Notes: generated by a model not told the origin, from the letters alone. DNA of 64,000 nt from Microbacterium lemovicicum (GCF_003991875.1 NZ_CP031423.1:2418001-2482000); one strand, 5' to 3'; shown: positions 33,125 through 41,548, numbered from the stretch's first letter. A program made the numbers and translations.

Positions 33125-33937
33125 GTGCCGGACACCGCCTCACTGCCCTCGTACGATCCGTCCGCCGGCGCCACTCCGCCGAAGCTGGTCGCGTTCGACC
33201 TCGACGACACCCTGGCGCCGTCGAAGACCGCGATCAACGCCCGCATCGGCGAGCAGCTCATCGCCCTGGCCGAGCGCGTCGAGGTGGCGATCATCTCCGG
33301 CGGCCAGATCGTGCAGTTCCGCACGCAGGTGATCGACAGGCTGCCGGATGCCGCGGCATCCGTCCTCGCGCATGTGCACCTGATGCCCACCTGCGGCACG
33401 CAGTACTACCGTCATGACGGCACCTCGTTCGAGGTCGTCTACGCCAACGTCCTCGAGGAGGACGAGAAGGCGAAGGCCCTGGCCGCCGTCGAGGAGGAGG
33501 CCCGGCGCCTCGGCCTCTGGGAGGCGGAGCCGTGGGGCGACATCCTCGAGGACCGCGGCTCGCAGATCACGTTCTCGGCGCTCGGTCAGAACGCCCCGCT
33601 CGAGGCGAAGACCGCCTGGGATCCGGCGGGCGGGAAGAAGTCCGCGCTGCGCGAGGCCGTCGCCGCCCGTCTTCCGGGACTCGAGGTGCGCTCCGGCGGA
33701 TCGACGTCGGTCGACATCACCCACCAGGGCATCGACAAGGCCTACGGCATGGAGAAGCTCGCCGCCGCCACCGGCGTCGCGCTCGACGAGATGCTGTTCG
33801 TCGGCGACCGCCTCGACGTCGACGGCAACGACTACCCCGTGCTGGCGATGGGCGTCACCTGTCACGCGGTGCACGGGTGGGAGCAGACCGCCGACTTCCT
33901 GGACGCGCTGCTCCCGACCCTGCCGTCGCGGGGCTGA
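33125..33937 (+). CDS. HAD-IIB-type phosphatase
   Basis: 270-residue HAD hydrolase. Motif I is LVAFDLDDTLAPSK with the nucleophile Asp. Motif II is the Ser in IISGGQI. The type IIB cap (about residues 90-190) follows. The motif III Lys is probably in GIDKAYGMEKL, and motif IV is LFVGDRLDVDGNDYP. The arrangement resembles the phosphomannomutase/sucrose-phosphatase branch, so a sugar phosphate is a likely substrate. GTG 33125 is preferred because the fold begins shortly after; the longer frame reads through tRNA-Pro and its terminator. Confidence 0.83.
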   Translation: MPDTASLPSYDPSAGATPPKLVAFDLDDTLAPSKTAINARIGEQLIALAERVEVAIISGGQIVQFRTQVIDRLPDAAASVLAHVHLMPTCGTQYYRHDGTSFEVVYANVLEEDEKAKALAAVEEEARRLGLWEAEPWGDILEDRGSQITFSALGQNAPLEAKTAWDPAGGKKSALREAVAARLPGLEVRSGGSTSVDITHQGIDKAYGMEKLAAATGVALDEMLFVGDRLDVDGNDYPVLAMGVTCHAVHGWEQTADFLDALLPTLPSRG

Positions 33938-33944
33938 CGCCAGG

Positions 33945-35201
33945 TCAGGCGGTCTCCCGGGCACTGTCGCGCGGACGGGGCACCATCCGCACGAGCTGCG
34001 TGACGTGCCGCGGCTCGAGCTCCTCGAGCGAGGCCACGCCGAGCAGCGTCATCGTGCGCTCGATCTCGCTGCGGAGGATCTCGATCGTGCGATCGACGCC
34101 CTGACGACCGCCGGCCATGAGGCCGTAGAGATAGGCGCGGCCGATCAGCGTGAACTTCGCGCCGAGCGCGATCGACGCGACGATGTCGGCGCCGTTCATG
34201 ATGCCCGTGTCGACCATCACGGTGGCGTCCGAGCCCACCTCGCGGACCACCTCGGGCAGGAGGTGGAACGGGACCGGGGCGCGGTCGAGCTGCCGGCCGC
34301 CGTGGTTGGAGAGGATGATCCCGTCCACGCCCTCGTCGACGAGGCGTGCCGCGTCGGTGACGTTCTGCACGCCCTTCACGACGATCTTGCCCGGCCAGAG
34401 CGAGCGGATGACCCCCAGGTCGTCATAGCTGATGGTCGGGTCCATCGCGGCGTTCAGCAGCTCGCCCACCGTGCCGCCCGTGGTGGACAGCGAGGCGAAC
34501 TCGAGCTTCGGCGTGGTGAGGAAGTCGTACCACCACCACGGACGCGGGATGGCGTTGACGATCGTGCCGACGGTCAGCTGCGGCGGGATCGAGAAGCCGT
34601 TGCGCTTGTCGCGGAGCCGCGCGCCGGCGATCGGGGTGTCGACGGTGAACTGCAGGGTGTCGAAGCCCGCCTGCGCCGCACGCTCGACCAGACCGTAGGA
34701 GATGTCGCGGTCGCGCATGACGTACAGCTGGAACCAGTTGCGACCGTGGGGGTTGGCGCGCTTCACGTCTTCGATCGAGGTCGTGCCGAGCGTCGACAGC
34801 GTGAAGGGGATGCCGGCGGCGGCCGCCGCGCCGGCGCCGGCGCTCTCGCCCTCGGTCTGCATGAGCCGGGTGAAGCCGGTCGGCGCGATGCCGAAGGGCA
34901 ATGCGCTGAGTCCGCCGAGGATCTGCGTCGAAGTGTCGACGACGGCCGCCGGGCGCAGGATGTCGGGGTGGAACTCGACGTCCTCGAAGGCCTGGCGGGC
35001 GCGGGTGATCGAGAGCTCGCCCTCGGCCGCGCCGTCGGTGTAGTCGAACGCGGCCTTCGGCGTGCGCCGCTTGGCGATCGCGCGCAGGTCGCTGATCGTG
35101 AGCGCGGCGTCGAGCCGGCGCTTGCGCGCATCGAGCTCGGGCTTCTTGAACTGCATGAGCTCGAGGAGCTCAGTGACCTTGGGCAGCTGTCGGGTGACCA
35201 T
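33945..35201 (-). CDS. lldD: L-lactate dehydrogenase (quinone-dependent, FMN)
   Basis: Membrane-associated FMN enzyme of 418 residues oxidising L-lactate to pyruvate with electrons passed to quinone. The sequence closely follows the LldD pattern: [67 protein letters not shown] and the catalytic His-Arg pair in [14 protein letters not shown]. The C-terminal FMN phosphate region is [27 protein letters not shown] precedes ATG 35201. It follows the GntR-type regulator by 71 bases on the same strand, and two operators upstream of the regulator match the LldR site. Confidence 0.93.
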   Translation of the reverse strand: MVTRQLPKVTELLELMQFKKPELDARKRRLDAALTISDLRAIAKRRTPKAAFDYTDGAAEGELSITRARQAFEDVEFHPDILRPAAVVDTSTQILGGLSALPFGIAPTGFTRLMQTEGESAGAGAAAAAGIPFTLSTLGTTSIEDVKRANPHGRNWFQLYVMRDRDISYGLVERAAQAGFDTLQFTVDTPIAGARLRDKRNGFSIPPQLTVGTIVNAIPRPWWWYDFLTTPKLEFASLSTTGGTVGELLNAAMDPTISYDDLGVIRSLWPGKIVVKGVQNVTDAARLVDEGVDGIILSNHGGRQLDRAPVPFHLLPEVVREVGSDATVMVDTGIMNGADIVASIALGAKFTLIGRAYLYGLMAGGRQGVDRTIEILRSEIERTMTLLGVASLEELEPRHVTQLVRMVPRPRDSARETA

Positions 35202-35272
35202 CGTCGGTCCTTTCATGGATGGGTCGGCATGCGCCGGAGAGGTGAGGGCGCGCGTCCGCCGGAGAGGTGGGG

Positions 35273-36001
35273 TCAGGAGGAGCCGCCGAGGGCGGCCTGG
35301 GCGTAGTAGCCGCTGATGTGCTCCTCGACGAGGGTGCGGGCCCGCTCGGGATCGCCCGCGTCGATCGCGTCGAGGATCCCGCGGTGCTCGTGGCGCAGGC
35401 GGGTGGCGGCAGCATCCCAATCGGGGATCCGGGCGGCGCCGTCCTGCACGTAGGACTCGATCGAGGTGCGGAGCCCTGCCATCATCGCGGCGATGACGAC
35501 GTTGCCCGACGCGTCGGCCAGCGCGAGGTGGAGCTGCGCGTCGAGCACGAGGAACTCGGCGGGCGTCAGAGCCGCCGCATCCATCGCGTCCGCGACATCG
35601 CGCGCGGTCTCGATGGAACGGTCGGGATCGGCCGCGAGCGCGCTGACCACGGCGGCCTCGAGAACCAGCCTCGTGCGCACGACGTCGTCGAGCGGGAAGC
35701 CGTGCGCCGCCACCTGGAGGCGCAGCAGCGCGGCCATGCCGCCGCGCGGCGTGGCGACGATGATCGCGCCGGACGTCGGACCGGATCCCGTCCCGGTGCG
35801 GATGAGGCCCATGACCTCGAGCACTCGGAGCGCCTCGCGCACGCTCGACCGCCCCACCCCGAGGGTCGCGGCGAGCTCGCGCTCGGGCGGAAGGCGGTCG
35901 CCCGGGGAGAGAACGCCCTCGAGCAGCTGCGTCTCGATGCGCTCCAGCACGGCGCGCCAGGCGCGGGCCGTGGTCGGCGCGGCGTCATCGATCGCGGTCA
36001 C
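35273..36001 (-). CDS. LldR-like FadR/GntR-family regulator
   Basis: 242-residue repressor. The N-terminal winged helix-turn-helix reads [37 protein letters not shown] (in pieces, about residues 30-66). The all-helical FCD ligand domain follows, with probable metal-binding residues in [14 protein letters not shown] and [12 protein letters not shown]. It heads a two-gene unit with lldD, and two palindromes 22-54 bases upstream fit the LldR consensus TNGTNNNACNA. It most likely represses its own operon and releases in L-lactate. Confidence 0.88.
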   Translation of the reverse strand: MTAIDDAAPTTARAWRAVLERIETQLLEGVLSPGDRLPPERELAATLGVGRSSVREALRVLEVMGLIRTGTGSGPTSGAIIVATPRGGMAALLRLQVAAHGFPLDDVVRTRLVLEAAVVSALAADPDRSIETARDVADAMDAAALTPAEFLVLDAQLHLALADASGNVVIAAMMAGLRTSIESYVQDGAARIPDWDAAATRLRHEHRGILDAIDAGDPERARTLVEEHISGYYAQAALGGSS

Positions 36002-36022
36002 GGTGCCTCCCTGCTCGCCCTC

Positions 36023-36057
36023 GTGGTCTGACCACAGTAGCGTGTGGTCAGACCACA
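36023..36057. promoter_or_regulatory. Paired LldR-type operators
   Basis: GTGGTCTGACCAC (36023-36035) and TGTGGTCAGACCACA (36043-36057) are near-perfect palindromes. Both match TNGTNNNACNA, the site reported for Corynebacterium LldR. Their centres are 21 bp apart, two helical turns, which suits cooperative binding of two dimers just upstream of the regulator gene. Confidence 0.82.
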
Positions 36058-36082
36058 GGCAAGCGCCCGCAGGAAGGGTTCC

Positions 36083-36718
36083 TCAGCTCGCCAGGCGTCC
36101 GCCGGACTCGCGGAGGTAGCACTCCCCGCACAGCGACTCGTAGGTGACCTCGGCGCCGTCGATCGCCACCTGGTCGCCGTCGAAGACGAAGTGCCCGTCC
36201 ACGAGCCGGCCGTTGAACAGGGCCTTCCGGCCGCAGCGGCAGATCGTCTTGAGCTCCTCGAGCGCGTGGGCGACGTCCATGAGCCGTCGCGACCCGGGAA
36301 ACGCCTCGGTGCGGAAGTCGGTGCGGATGCCGTACGCGAGCACGGGGATGTCGTCGAGCACGGCGACGCGGAAGAGGTCGTCGACCTGCGAGGCCGTGAG
36401 GAACTGCGCCTCGTCGACGAGGAGGCACGACACCTCGGCGGGGCCGCTGCTGAGTCCGGCGAGCTCGTCGTGGGTGTAGCGGATCCTGGCCTGGTGCTCG
36501 GCGAAGAGACCGCGCGCATCGTCGTCGGCGCCGATGAGGAAGTCGACCGGACGGGTCATCCCGAGACGGCTGGAGATCTGCCCCGCGCCCTTGGTGTCGA
36601 TGCGCGGCTTGGCCAGGAGGACCCGCTGGCCGCGCTCCTCGTAGTTGTACGCGGCCTGGAGGAGGGCGGTGGATTTGCCCGAGTTCATCGCTCCGTAGCG
36701 GAAGTACAGTTTGGCCAC
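36083..36718 (-). CDS. tdk: Thymidine kinase (TK1 type)
   Basis: Salvage kinase of 211 residues converting thymidine to dTMP. The P-loop is YGAMNSGKST (about residues 8-17). Walker B and the catalytic residue are in LLVDEAQFL. The lasso region follows the ICRCGRKALFNGR segment. Zinc-binding cysteines are visible as CRC and CGEC. This is the standard type II TdK layout and length. It is probably monocistronic, starting 44 bases after the end of the FHA-HTH gene. Confidence 0.93.
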   Translation of the reverse strand: MAKLYFRYGAMNSGKSTALLQAAYNYEERGQRVLLAKPRIDTKGAGQISSRLGMTRPVDFLIGADDDARGLFAEHQARIRYTHDELAGLSSGPAEVSCLLVDEAQFLTASQVDDLFRVAVLDDIPVLAYGIRTDFRTEAFPGSRRLMDVAHALEELKTICRCGRKALFNGRLVDGHFVFDGDQVAIDGAEVTYESLCGECYLRESGGRLAS

Positions 36719-36762
36719 CCGCCGAGTCTACGGAACAGGATGCTGCACGCCGCCGTCGCGGG

Positions 36763-37545
36763 TCAGTCGTCGTCGGAGGCGCCCTGCGCGCGCAGGGCGA
36801 CGTCGTCGAGGATGGGCAGGTCGGCGCGGGTGATGACCTGCGAGGTCACCGCGTACTCCACCAGCCGTGCGCGGCGATTGGTGGCCAGCTTCCCCGCACC
36901 GCCGCGGAGCCCCTGGACCCCCATGCGGTCGAGCTTGTCGCAGACGTTGTCGAGCTTGCGGTTGAACTTGCTCATCGTCCATCCGAGCCGTCGTGCGGCG
37001 TCGCTCGAGGAGGGGAGCTCGTTCATGCTCACGCCCTCCCGGCGCAGCATCGGCTCGGCGAGGGCGACCATGAGCTGCCGCTGCAAGGGGGTGAAGCTCA
37101 CCGGCATGACGGTCGTCTCGCCGCTCATCGACTCCTGCACCTGACGGGAGACCTCGTAGGGCGCCTGCTCGGTGTGCAGGCTGAGCTCGTACGTCACCGG
37201 ACCGGCGGTGAAGACGATGACGCTGCGCTCGAAGACGAGGGGCATGCGGGCACCCGGTGACAGCCAGGACTGCACGGCACCGCCGGCGCTGGAGATCGTC
37301 GCGGCGAGCCGCACTCCGACGTTGGAGATCCACCACAGGCCGTCGCGGTGCTGCAGCTCGAGGAAGTGCCGGTGCAGGTACGGGTTGTCGTCGACCTCGA
37401 GGTCGCCCTCGCGTCCGATGATGAACGGCCGGTCGACGGGGAGGTCGTGCCACTCCCCCGCGAACTCGAGGCGCAACGGCGCGACGCCGCCCGCCTCGTC
37501 TTCGTCGACGCGTCCGGTCTCCGTCGCAGCATTCACATCAGTCAC
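36763..37545 (-). CDS. FHA-domain protein with C-terminal winged helix
   Basis: 260-residue cytoplasmic protein. Residues about 25-125 form a forkhead-associated domain (RPFIIGREGDLEVDDNPYLHRHFLEL), which binds phosphothreonine. Residues about 150-240 look like a winged helix DNA-binding region (LTPLQRQLMVALAEPML..MNELPSSSDAARRLGWTMSKFNRKLDNV in pieces). This combination suggests a regulator responding to Ser/Thr kinase signals. It is the last gene on the minus strand of the T7SS region, 185 bases after the effector cassette. A link to the kinase at 47953-49566 is plausible but unproven. Confidence 0.75.
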   Translation of the reverse strand: MTDVNAATETGRVDEDEAGGVAPLRLEFAGEWHDLPVDRPFIIGREGDLEVDDNPYLHRHFLELQHRDGLWWISNVGVRLAATISSAGGAVQSWLSPGARMPLVFERSVIVFTAGPVTYELSLHTEQAPYEVSRQVQESMSGETTVMPVSFTPLQRQLMVALAEPMLRREGVSMNELPSSSDAARRLGWTMSKFNRKLDNVCDKLDRMGVQGLRGGAGKLATNRRARLVEYAVTSQVITRADLPILDDVALRAQGASDDD

Positions 37546-37730
37546 GTCGTGCCCCCGCCGATCATCCTGCCACGGGGCGCTGTGCTCGGACGGCGGACGG
37601 CGCCGTCAGGGGCGAGGTTCGGACGAAGCTCGTCGCGCATCCGATCGACGGTGGCGTCAGAGGCGGATCCGTCGCTCGTCCCGCAGGAAGGTCGAGAACT
37701 CAGCGCTGTCCGTGAGCGGATCAGCGTGGA

Positions 37731-38048
37731 TCAGAAGAACTCGAGATACGACCAGCGCCACGACAGGGCGTACAGTGCCTCAGCGCTCAGCCCGGGCCAG
37801 ATCTTCTCGAACTCGGCGCTGAAGAGGATCGACTTGTTCTGGTTTCCGAACGCTTCCCGCGGGATGTGCAGGGTGTCGCTGGCTGCGACGATCGCCTTCA
37901 CCTGCGCGAGGAGAGCCTCCGGATCGGGCGCATCCAGAGCGAGCACGGCTGCGTCATCCGCCCCCGGCGTGCGGCGGGACCCGTATCCCACGTAGGCGAT
38001 GATGGCGGCCGTGAGCTGGTCGAGCTCACCGTCAACGGACGAAGACAT
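37731..38048 (-). CDS. Candidate immunity protein of the T7SS toxin, 105 aa
   Basis: Small acidic protein I do not recognise, with no signal peptide or membrane helix. It is mostly helical and ends in an aromatic-rich tail (LYALSWRWSYLEFF). ATG 38048 has AGGA 6 bases upstream; an in-frame start at 38072 would add eight residues. It overlaps the toxin gene's 3' end by 17 bases, so the two are made together. Size, position and coupling are those of an immunity protein protecting the cytoplasm from the toxin encoded upstream. This is inference from context; its sequence gives no family. Confidence 0.65.
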   Translation of the reverse strand: MSSSVDGELDQLTAAIIAYVGYGSRRTPGADDAAVLALDAPDPEALLAQVKAIVAASDTLHIPREAFGNQNKSILFSAEFEKIWPGLSAEALYALSWRWSYLEFF

Positions 38049-38745
38049 CCACGATCCTTCCGGTCTGCGCATCGATCATCGTAACCGAGCTGATTCCACC
38101 GTTCTGCGCGAGGGTCGGGAACTCGCATTCGTTCCACACGGACTGGGCGCGGACGTCCCCGACGTAGGCTCGCACGTCGCCCGACGCGTTCTGCGCGAGC
38201 TGAGTGGAGACCTCTCGCCAGGTCGCACCGGTCGACGCCTCGTTCCAGTCGGACGGCATCCGATCGGTCATGCCCTGCCGGTCCAGGAGCTGCTCCAGCG
38301 TCTCACCGTGGGTGGAGTTGGTGAGGTTCTGCGCACCGAGCTGGGTCCCGTCCGTGATCGGATTCCCGTCTGCGTCGAGGATCCGCCCTGACCAGAAGGT
38401 CGCATCGTTCGGCCCCGTGCGCGTGTCGATCGCGTTGACGAGGTCCCAATCGACCAGATCAGGATCCTGAGCCTGCGGATCGGGCAGTTCCGGGAAAGGC
38501 CTCGGCGTCGGCGCGTTGCCGTCGACGTGCCCATCGCCCGGCCGGTGTCCTGTCGGACCGCCCGAGCCTCCTGAGGGCATGTCGGGTCTGTCCGTGAAGG
38601 TGTCCTGGGCGCGGACCTGGCGGACGACGTCGTCGAGATGCGTGTTGACGTTGTCGGTGACCTGATGGAGCTTGTCCTTGCTGTGCGCCATCCCCTTCAG
38701 CACAGCGTCCTTCAGCTCACGGATGACCGGCTTGATCGCCGACAT
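38032..38745 (-). CDS. T7SS-associated toxin with ADP-ribosyl cyclase-like domain
   Basis: 237 residues with no signal peptide. Residues 1-48 form an amphipathic helical segment, 52-100 a Pro/Gly/Asp-rich linker, and 110-237 a compact domain. That domain aligns by eye with the CD38/ADP-ribosyl cyclase active site: Trp118 in TFWSGR (CD38 W125), Glu151 in TLEQLL (E146), Trp176 in TWREVSTQLAQNASGDV (W189) and Glu208 in SVWNECEFPTL (catalytic E226, cf. STFGSVEVHNL). It is therefore predicted to cleave or cyclise NAD+ in target cells. Its ATG overlaps the carrier gene's stop by one base (TGATG). A toxin role comes from context. Confidence 0.72.
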   Translation of the reverse strand: MSAIKPVIRELKDAVLKGMAHSKDKLHQVTDNVNTHLDDVVRQVRAQDTFTDRPDMPSGGSGGPTGHRPGDGHVDGNAPTPRPFPELPDPQAQDPDLVDWDLVNAIDTRTGPNDATFWSGRILDADGNPITDGTQLGAQNLTNSTHGETLEQLLDRQGMTDRMPSDWNEASTGATWREVSTQLAQNASGDVRAYVGDVRAQSVWNECEFPTLAQNGGISSVTMIDAQTGRIVDVFVR

Positions 38746-39452
38746 CAGGCATCCCCGCCGAAATCGAGAGCCGAGAACTCCGCGTAGAAGTTCGACGTCA
38801 CGGTCTGGATGTCGGAGCCGTGCAGCTTCAGCGTCGCCTGCGCCTCCTCCAGCGCTGCGAGATCCGCGTAGAACTCATCCGAATCGCCCGCCGTCGCCTC
38901 CACCACCGGCGCATCGAGGATCGCGTCCACAACCGCCGGCAGCTGCTCCGCCATCGGCTCGATCGCCATCGGCAGCAGCTGATTCAGCAGCTGCTCCACC
39001 GCGATGTCGACCGCCGCGTTCAACAGCTTCTTCTTGATCAGGAGCATCGGTCCCGCGCCCAGTGCCGAGATCGGATTCGTCAGCATCGCCACCAGCGCGA
39101 TCATCGTCGAGGTCACATCGACGATCACCTTGATCTTCAGCGCCAGGATCGCCTCCGCACCGACGTCCATCGCCACCGCCGCAGGAGGCATGATGTCGAT
39201 CAGCTTCTGCAGGTTCTGCGACCGGTTCGCGTTCCACGCCCCCAGCGTCGCGGGCCCCGTCTGGCCGCGCATCGCCGCCGACACATCCCCGTTCATCCGC
39301 GAATCGACCGCCTGGATGGCCGCCTCCAGATCCGTCCCGAGATTGCGGACCAGCACCGCGCCCTTGCGGACCTCGTCCTCATCGATATCCGGCCACTCGA
39401 AGCCCAGCTTCTCCATCACCCAGACAAGCTCATTCGGCAACATCATCCCCAC
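38745..39452 (-). CDS. CpnT N-terminal/WXG100-like T7SS carrier protein
   Basis: 235 residues, predominantly helical. The start region (LVWVMEKLGFEWPDIDEDEVRKGAVLVRNL in pieces) resembles the CpnT N-terminal/WXG100-like domain, whose members have a G-x-x-WP-x-x-DED motif and are T7SS substrates. A central hydrophobic segment (about 95-165) contains LALKIKVIVDVTSTMIALVAML, and the C-terminus is helical. GTG 39452 is chosen because GGAGGT lies 6 bases upstream. It heads the cassette carrier-toxin-immunity. In CpnT the equivalent domain is fused to an NAD-glycohydrolase toxin; here it is a separate gene. Confidence 0.72.
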   Translation of the reverse strand: MGMMLPNELVWVMEKLGFEWPDIDEDEVRKGAVLVRNLGTDLEAAIQAVDSRMNGDVSAAMRGQTGPATLGAWNANRSQNLQKLIDIMPPAAVAMDVGAEAILALKIKVIVDVTSTMIALVAMLTNPISALGAGPMLLIKKKLLNAAVDIAVEQLLNQLLPMAIEPMAEQLPAVVDAILDAPVVEATAGDSDEFYADLAALEEAQATLKLHGSDIQTVTSNFYAEFSALDFGGDA

Positions 39453-39549
39453 GGCTGCACCTCCACATCCACGACCTTAGAAGCACGGCCGACGGCGCAC
39501 GATGGGGACCACTCCCCACCACCGTCTCCGTCACAGCGACGCAGCCGGC

Positions 39550-41250
39550 TCACGGCACGACCGCCCATTGGGCCACGTCCCACGTGAGCGGGGCCGCGTT
39601 GCCGTCGCGGGGCGTCACGCCGGTGACAGCGGTGTCGGTCACCGTGATCACCGGATTCACGGCGATGGGCAGCGCCACGGCGGCGCGGACGATCGACGCC
39701 TCGATCTGAGCGCGCACGTCGCGCGCGGCGTAGACGTCGGTGGTCTGGGCGAGCTGTGTCATGAGCGCGTCGCGCTCGGCGTCCGCGACGCCCACCAGCG
39801 GAGAGGAGCCGCCCGTGCCCCACTGGGCGGCGATGTCGCCGGCGCTCTGCGGGATCGGCACGCGCGTGATCACCGCATCCCAGCCGTTCTGGCCGACCGC
39901 CGCATCGACATCGTCGCTGCCGCAGTCGATCGCGCTCCAGCCGGCCTCCCGCGCGGCGTCGCGGAGGCCGGCGAAGGCGCCGGCGGCGAACTCGCTGCGG
40001 CGGTCGAAGAGCACGCACACCGGGGTTCCGGCGGCGACGCCCGCCGCCGTGCGCTCGCCCGCGGCGTCGTCGGCCCCGGTGAGGGCGGCGTCGAAGCCGG
40101 AGTCCTCGGTCGCGATGTCGTAGGCGCGCGTGCCGGGAGCGGTGAGCATCGACGACGAGCTGGTGTAGCTCGACGCCCAGTCGCCGCCGCCGCGTTCGAT
40201 CAGCGTCCGCGCCGGGATCGCCCGGAGGAACGCCGCGCGCGCCGCAGGCGTGGCGAAGAGACCGGCCGGCCGCAGGAGCAGCGCCCACACGGTGCCGTCG
40301 TGGGTGGTGGCGATCGGCACGTCCCGTCGCTCGAGGGCGTCTAGCGGGGCGGCGTTCGCGGCAACCGGTGCGACCTGCGCGACGTCGAGGCGACCGCCGA
40401 TCTCCCCGACCGGATCGGCCCCCGCGGGCACGAGTTCGATGGTCGCCACCTTCGGCGCCACGGGACCGCGATACGACGCGTTGGGCACGAGCGTCACGCT
40501 CTGCCCCTCCGCGTCGCGCTGGACCGAATCGACCCGGAACGGCCCGCTCGACAGCAGCAGGTCACTCTCCGGCTCGCCCTCCTCCGGCACGACGAACGCG
40601 TCGTGCCAGACGTCGATCAACGGTGCGATCGCCGCGGGGTCCCGGTTGCGGATCGCCTTCAGGAGCGCCTGCTTGGCCTCCATCGGGTCGTCCTGGCCGA
40701 AGGCGCGCGCGGCCACGACATGTGCCGGGACCGCCACGTCGATGTGCTGCTGCCAGTCGGAGATCGGCTGCGGGTACGTCACGTCGATCGATCGGGCGAA
40801 CTCGTCGACCACGGGGACCGCGACATCCGCTCCCGCATCCGTCGATCCGGTACCCGCGGCATCCCGTGTCAGGAGTCCGGATGCTGCGGCCCACCCCAGC
40901 AGCAGATCCGCGGCGTCGAGCGGGATGCCGTCCGACCAGGTCGGCTCGGCGAGGTCGTAGCGGACCGTGAACGGGCTCTCGCTGACGATCGTGACGGTGC
41001 CGAAGGTGGGATCGGGCACGTACTCCCCGGCGACGACGCGTCCGAAGCCGGCGCGGGTGGCGGCGGCGACATCCACGTTGCCGGACGTCGGATCCGCGGC
41101 CGCGTTCGTGGAGGTCAGCTCGCCGCTCCACCCCGCCGTCACCGTCGTGCCGGGGACGACCGTCTCGGGAAGACCCGGTGCGCAGGCCGCCAGCCCCAGC
41201 ACGAGGACGGCGCTCAGCAGCACAGCCGTCAGACGGCGCGGCGCGTTCAT
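39550..41250 (-). CDS. OppA-like ABC substrate-binding lipoprotein
   Basis: 566-residue exported lipoprotein with lipobox LAAC (Cys23). The body follows the SBP_bac_5 pattern: FGTVTIVSESPFTVRYDLAEPTWSDGIPLDAADLL (in pieces, about 85-125), LLSSGPFRVDSV near 245 and a second lobe after about 290. Such proteins usually bind peptides, but no permease or ATPase genes are near. It sits between the SPOR-like gene and the toxin cassette. A similar lipoprotein in this position may be a T7SS accessory; that is conjecture. ATG 41250 places the signal peptide at the N-terminus. Confidence 0.78.
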   Translation of the reverse strand: MNAPRRLTAVLLSAVLVLGLAACAPGLPETVVPGTTVTAGWSGELTSTNAAADPTSGNVDVAAATRAGFGRVVAGEYVPDPTFGTVTIVSESPFTVRYDLAEPTWSDGIPLDAADLLLGWAAASGLLTRDAAGTGSTDAGADVAVPVVDEFARSIDVTYPQPISDWQQHIDVAVPAHVVAARAFGQDDPMEAKQALLKAIRNRDPAAIAPLIDVWHDAFVVPEEGEPESDLLLSSGPFRVDSVQRDAEGQSVTLVPNASYRGPVAPKVATIELVPAGADPVGEIGGRLDVAQVAPVAANAAPLDALERRDVPIATTHDGTVWALLLRPAGLFATPAARAAFLRAIPARTLIERGGGDWASSYTSSSSMLTAPGTRAYDIATEDSGFDAALTGADDAAGERTAAGVAAGTPVCVLFDRRSEFAAGAFAGLRDAAREAGWSAIDCGSDDVDAAVGQNGWDAVITRVPIPQSAGDIAAQWGTGGSSPLVGVADAERDALMTQLAQTTDVYAARDVRAQIEASIVRAAVALPIAVNPVITVTDTAVTGVTPRDGNAAPLTWDVAQWAVVP

Positions 41251-41260
41251 GGGCGTGGTC

Positions 41261-41479
41261 TCACGCGAGATCGACGTCGTCGCCCTCGGCCATCTCCCGG
41301 AAGCGCTCGCTCTCCTCGCTCTCGAGCCACGCGCGGGCGTGCTCGAGGAAGAGAGCCGGTGCGTCCTCGGCCTCGGCGGCGGAGGCGAACGGCCCGAGGG
41401 TGTCCTCGGAGGGTCGGGCGTCCGCACGCTCGACCGCCTGCGTCGAGAGGTTGTACCAGTAGGCCTGCCCACCGCTCAT
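41261..41479 (-). CDS. SPOR-like small protein, 72 aa
   Basis: Short soluble protein opening with GQAYWYNLSTQAVERADARPS, then DTLGPFASAAEAEDAPAL. It matches the small actinobacterial proteins commonly annotated as 'SPOR domain-containing' that have a YWYN..T..VE opening and GPF/Y..R.EAE core. Function is unknown. It ends 10 bases before the OppA-like gene on the same strand, so the two are probably co-transcribed. Confidence 0.72.
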   Translation of the reverse strand: MSGGQAYWYNLSTQAVERADARPSEDTLGPFASAAEAEDAPALFLEHARAWLESEESERFREMAEGDDVDLA

Positions 41480-41548
41480 CTGCTCTGCTCCCCGTTCACT
41501 CCACGATCCTAATCAACACGGCCGCCGGCTCCCCGGCGGTGGAACGCG

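Noticed and set aside
33349-33364. Perfect 16-bp palindrome GGATGCCGCGGCATCC as an operator
   Set aside because: It lies inside the HAD phosphatase gene and is simply two copies of the genome's common GGATGC word in inverted orientation.
39504-39518. TGGGGA-CCAC-TCCCCA hairpin as a terminator after the OppA-like gene
   Set aside because: Only 6 bp and no U tract; too weak to list as a feature.
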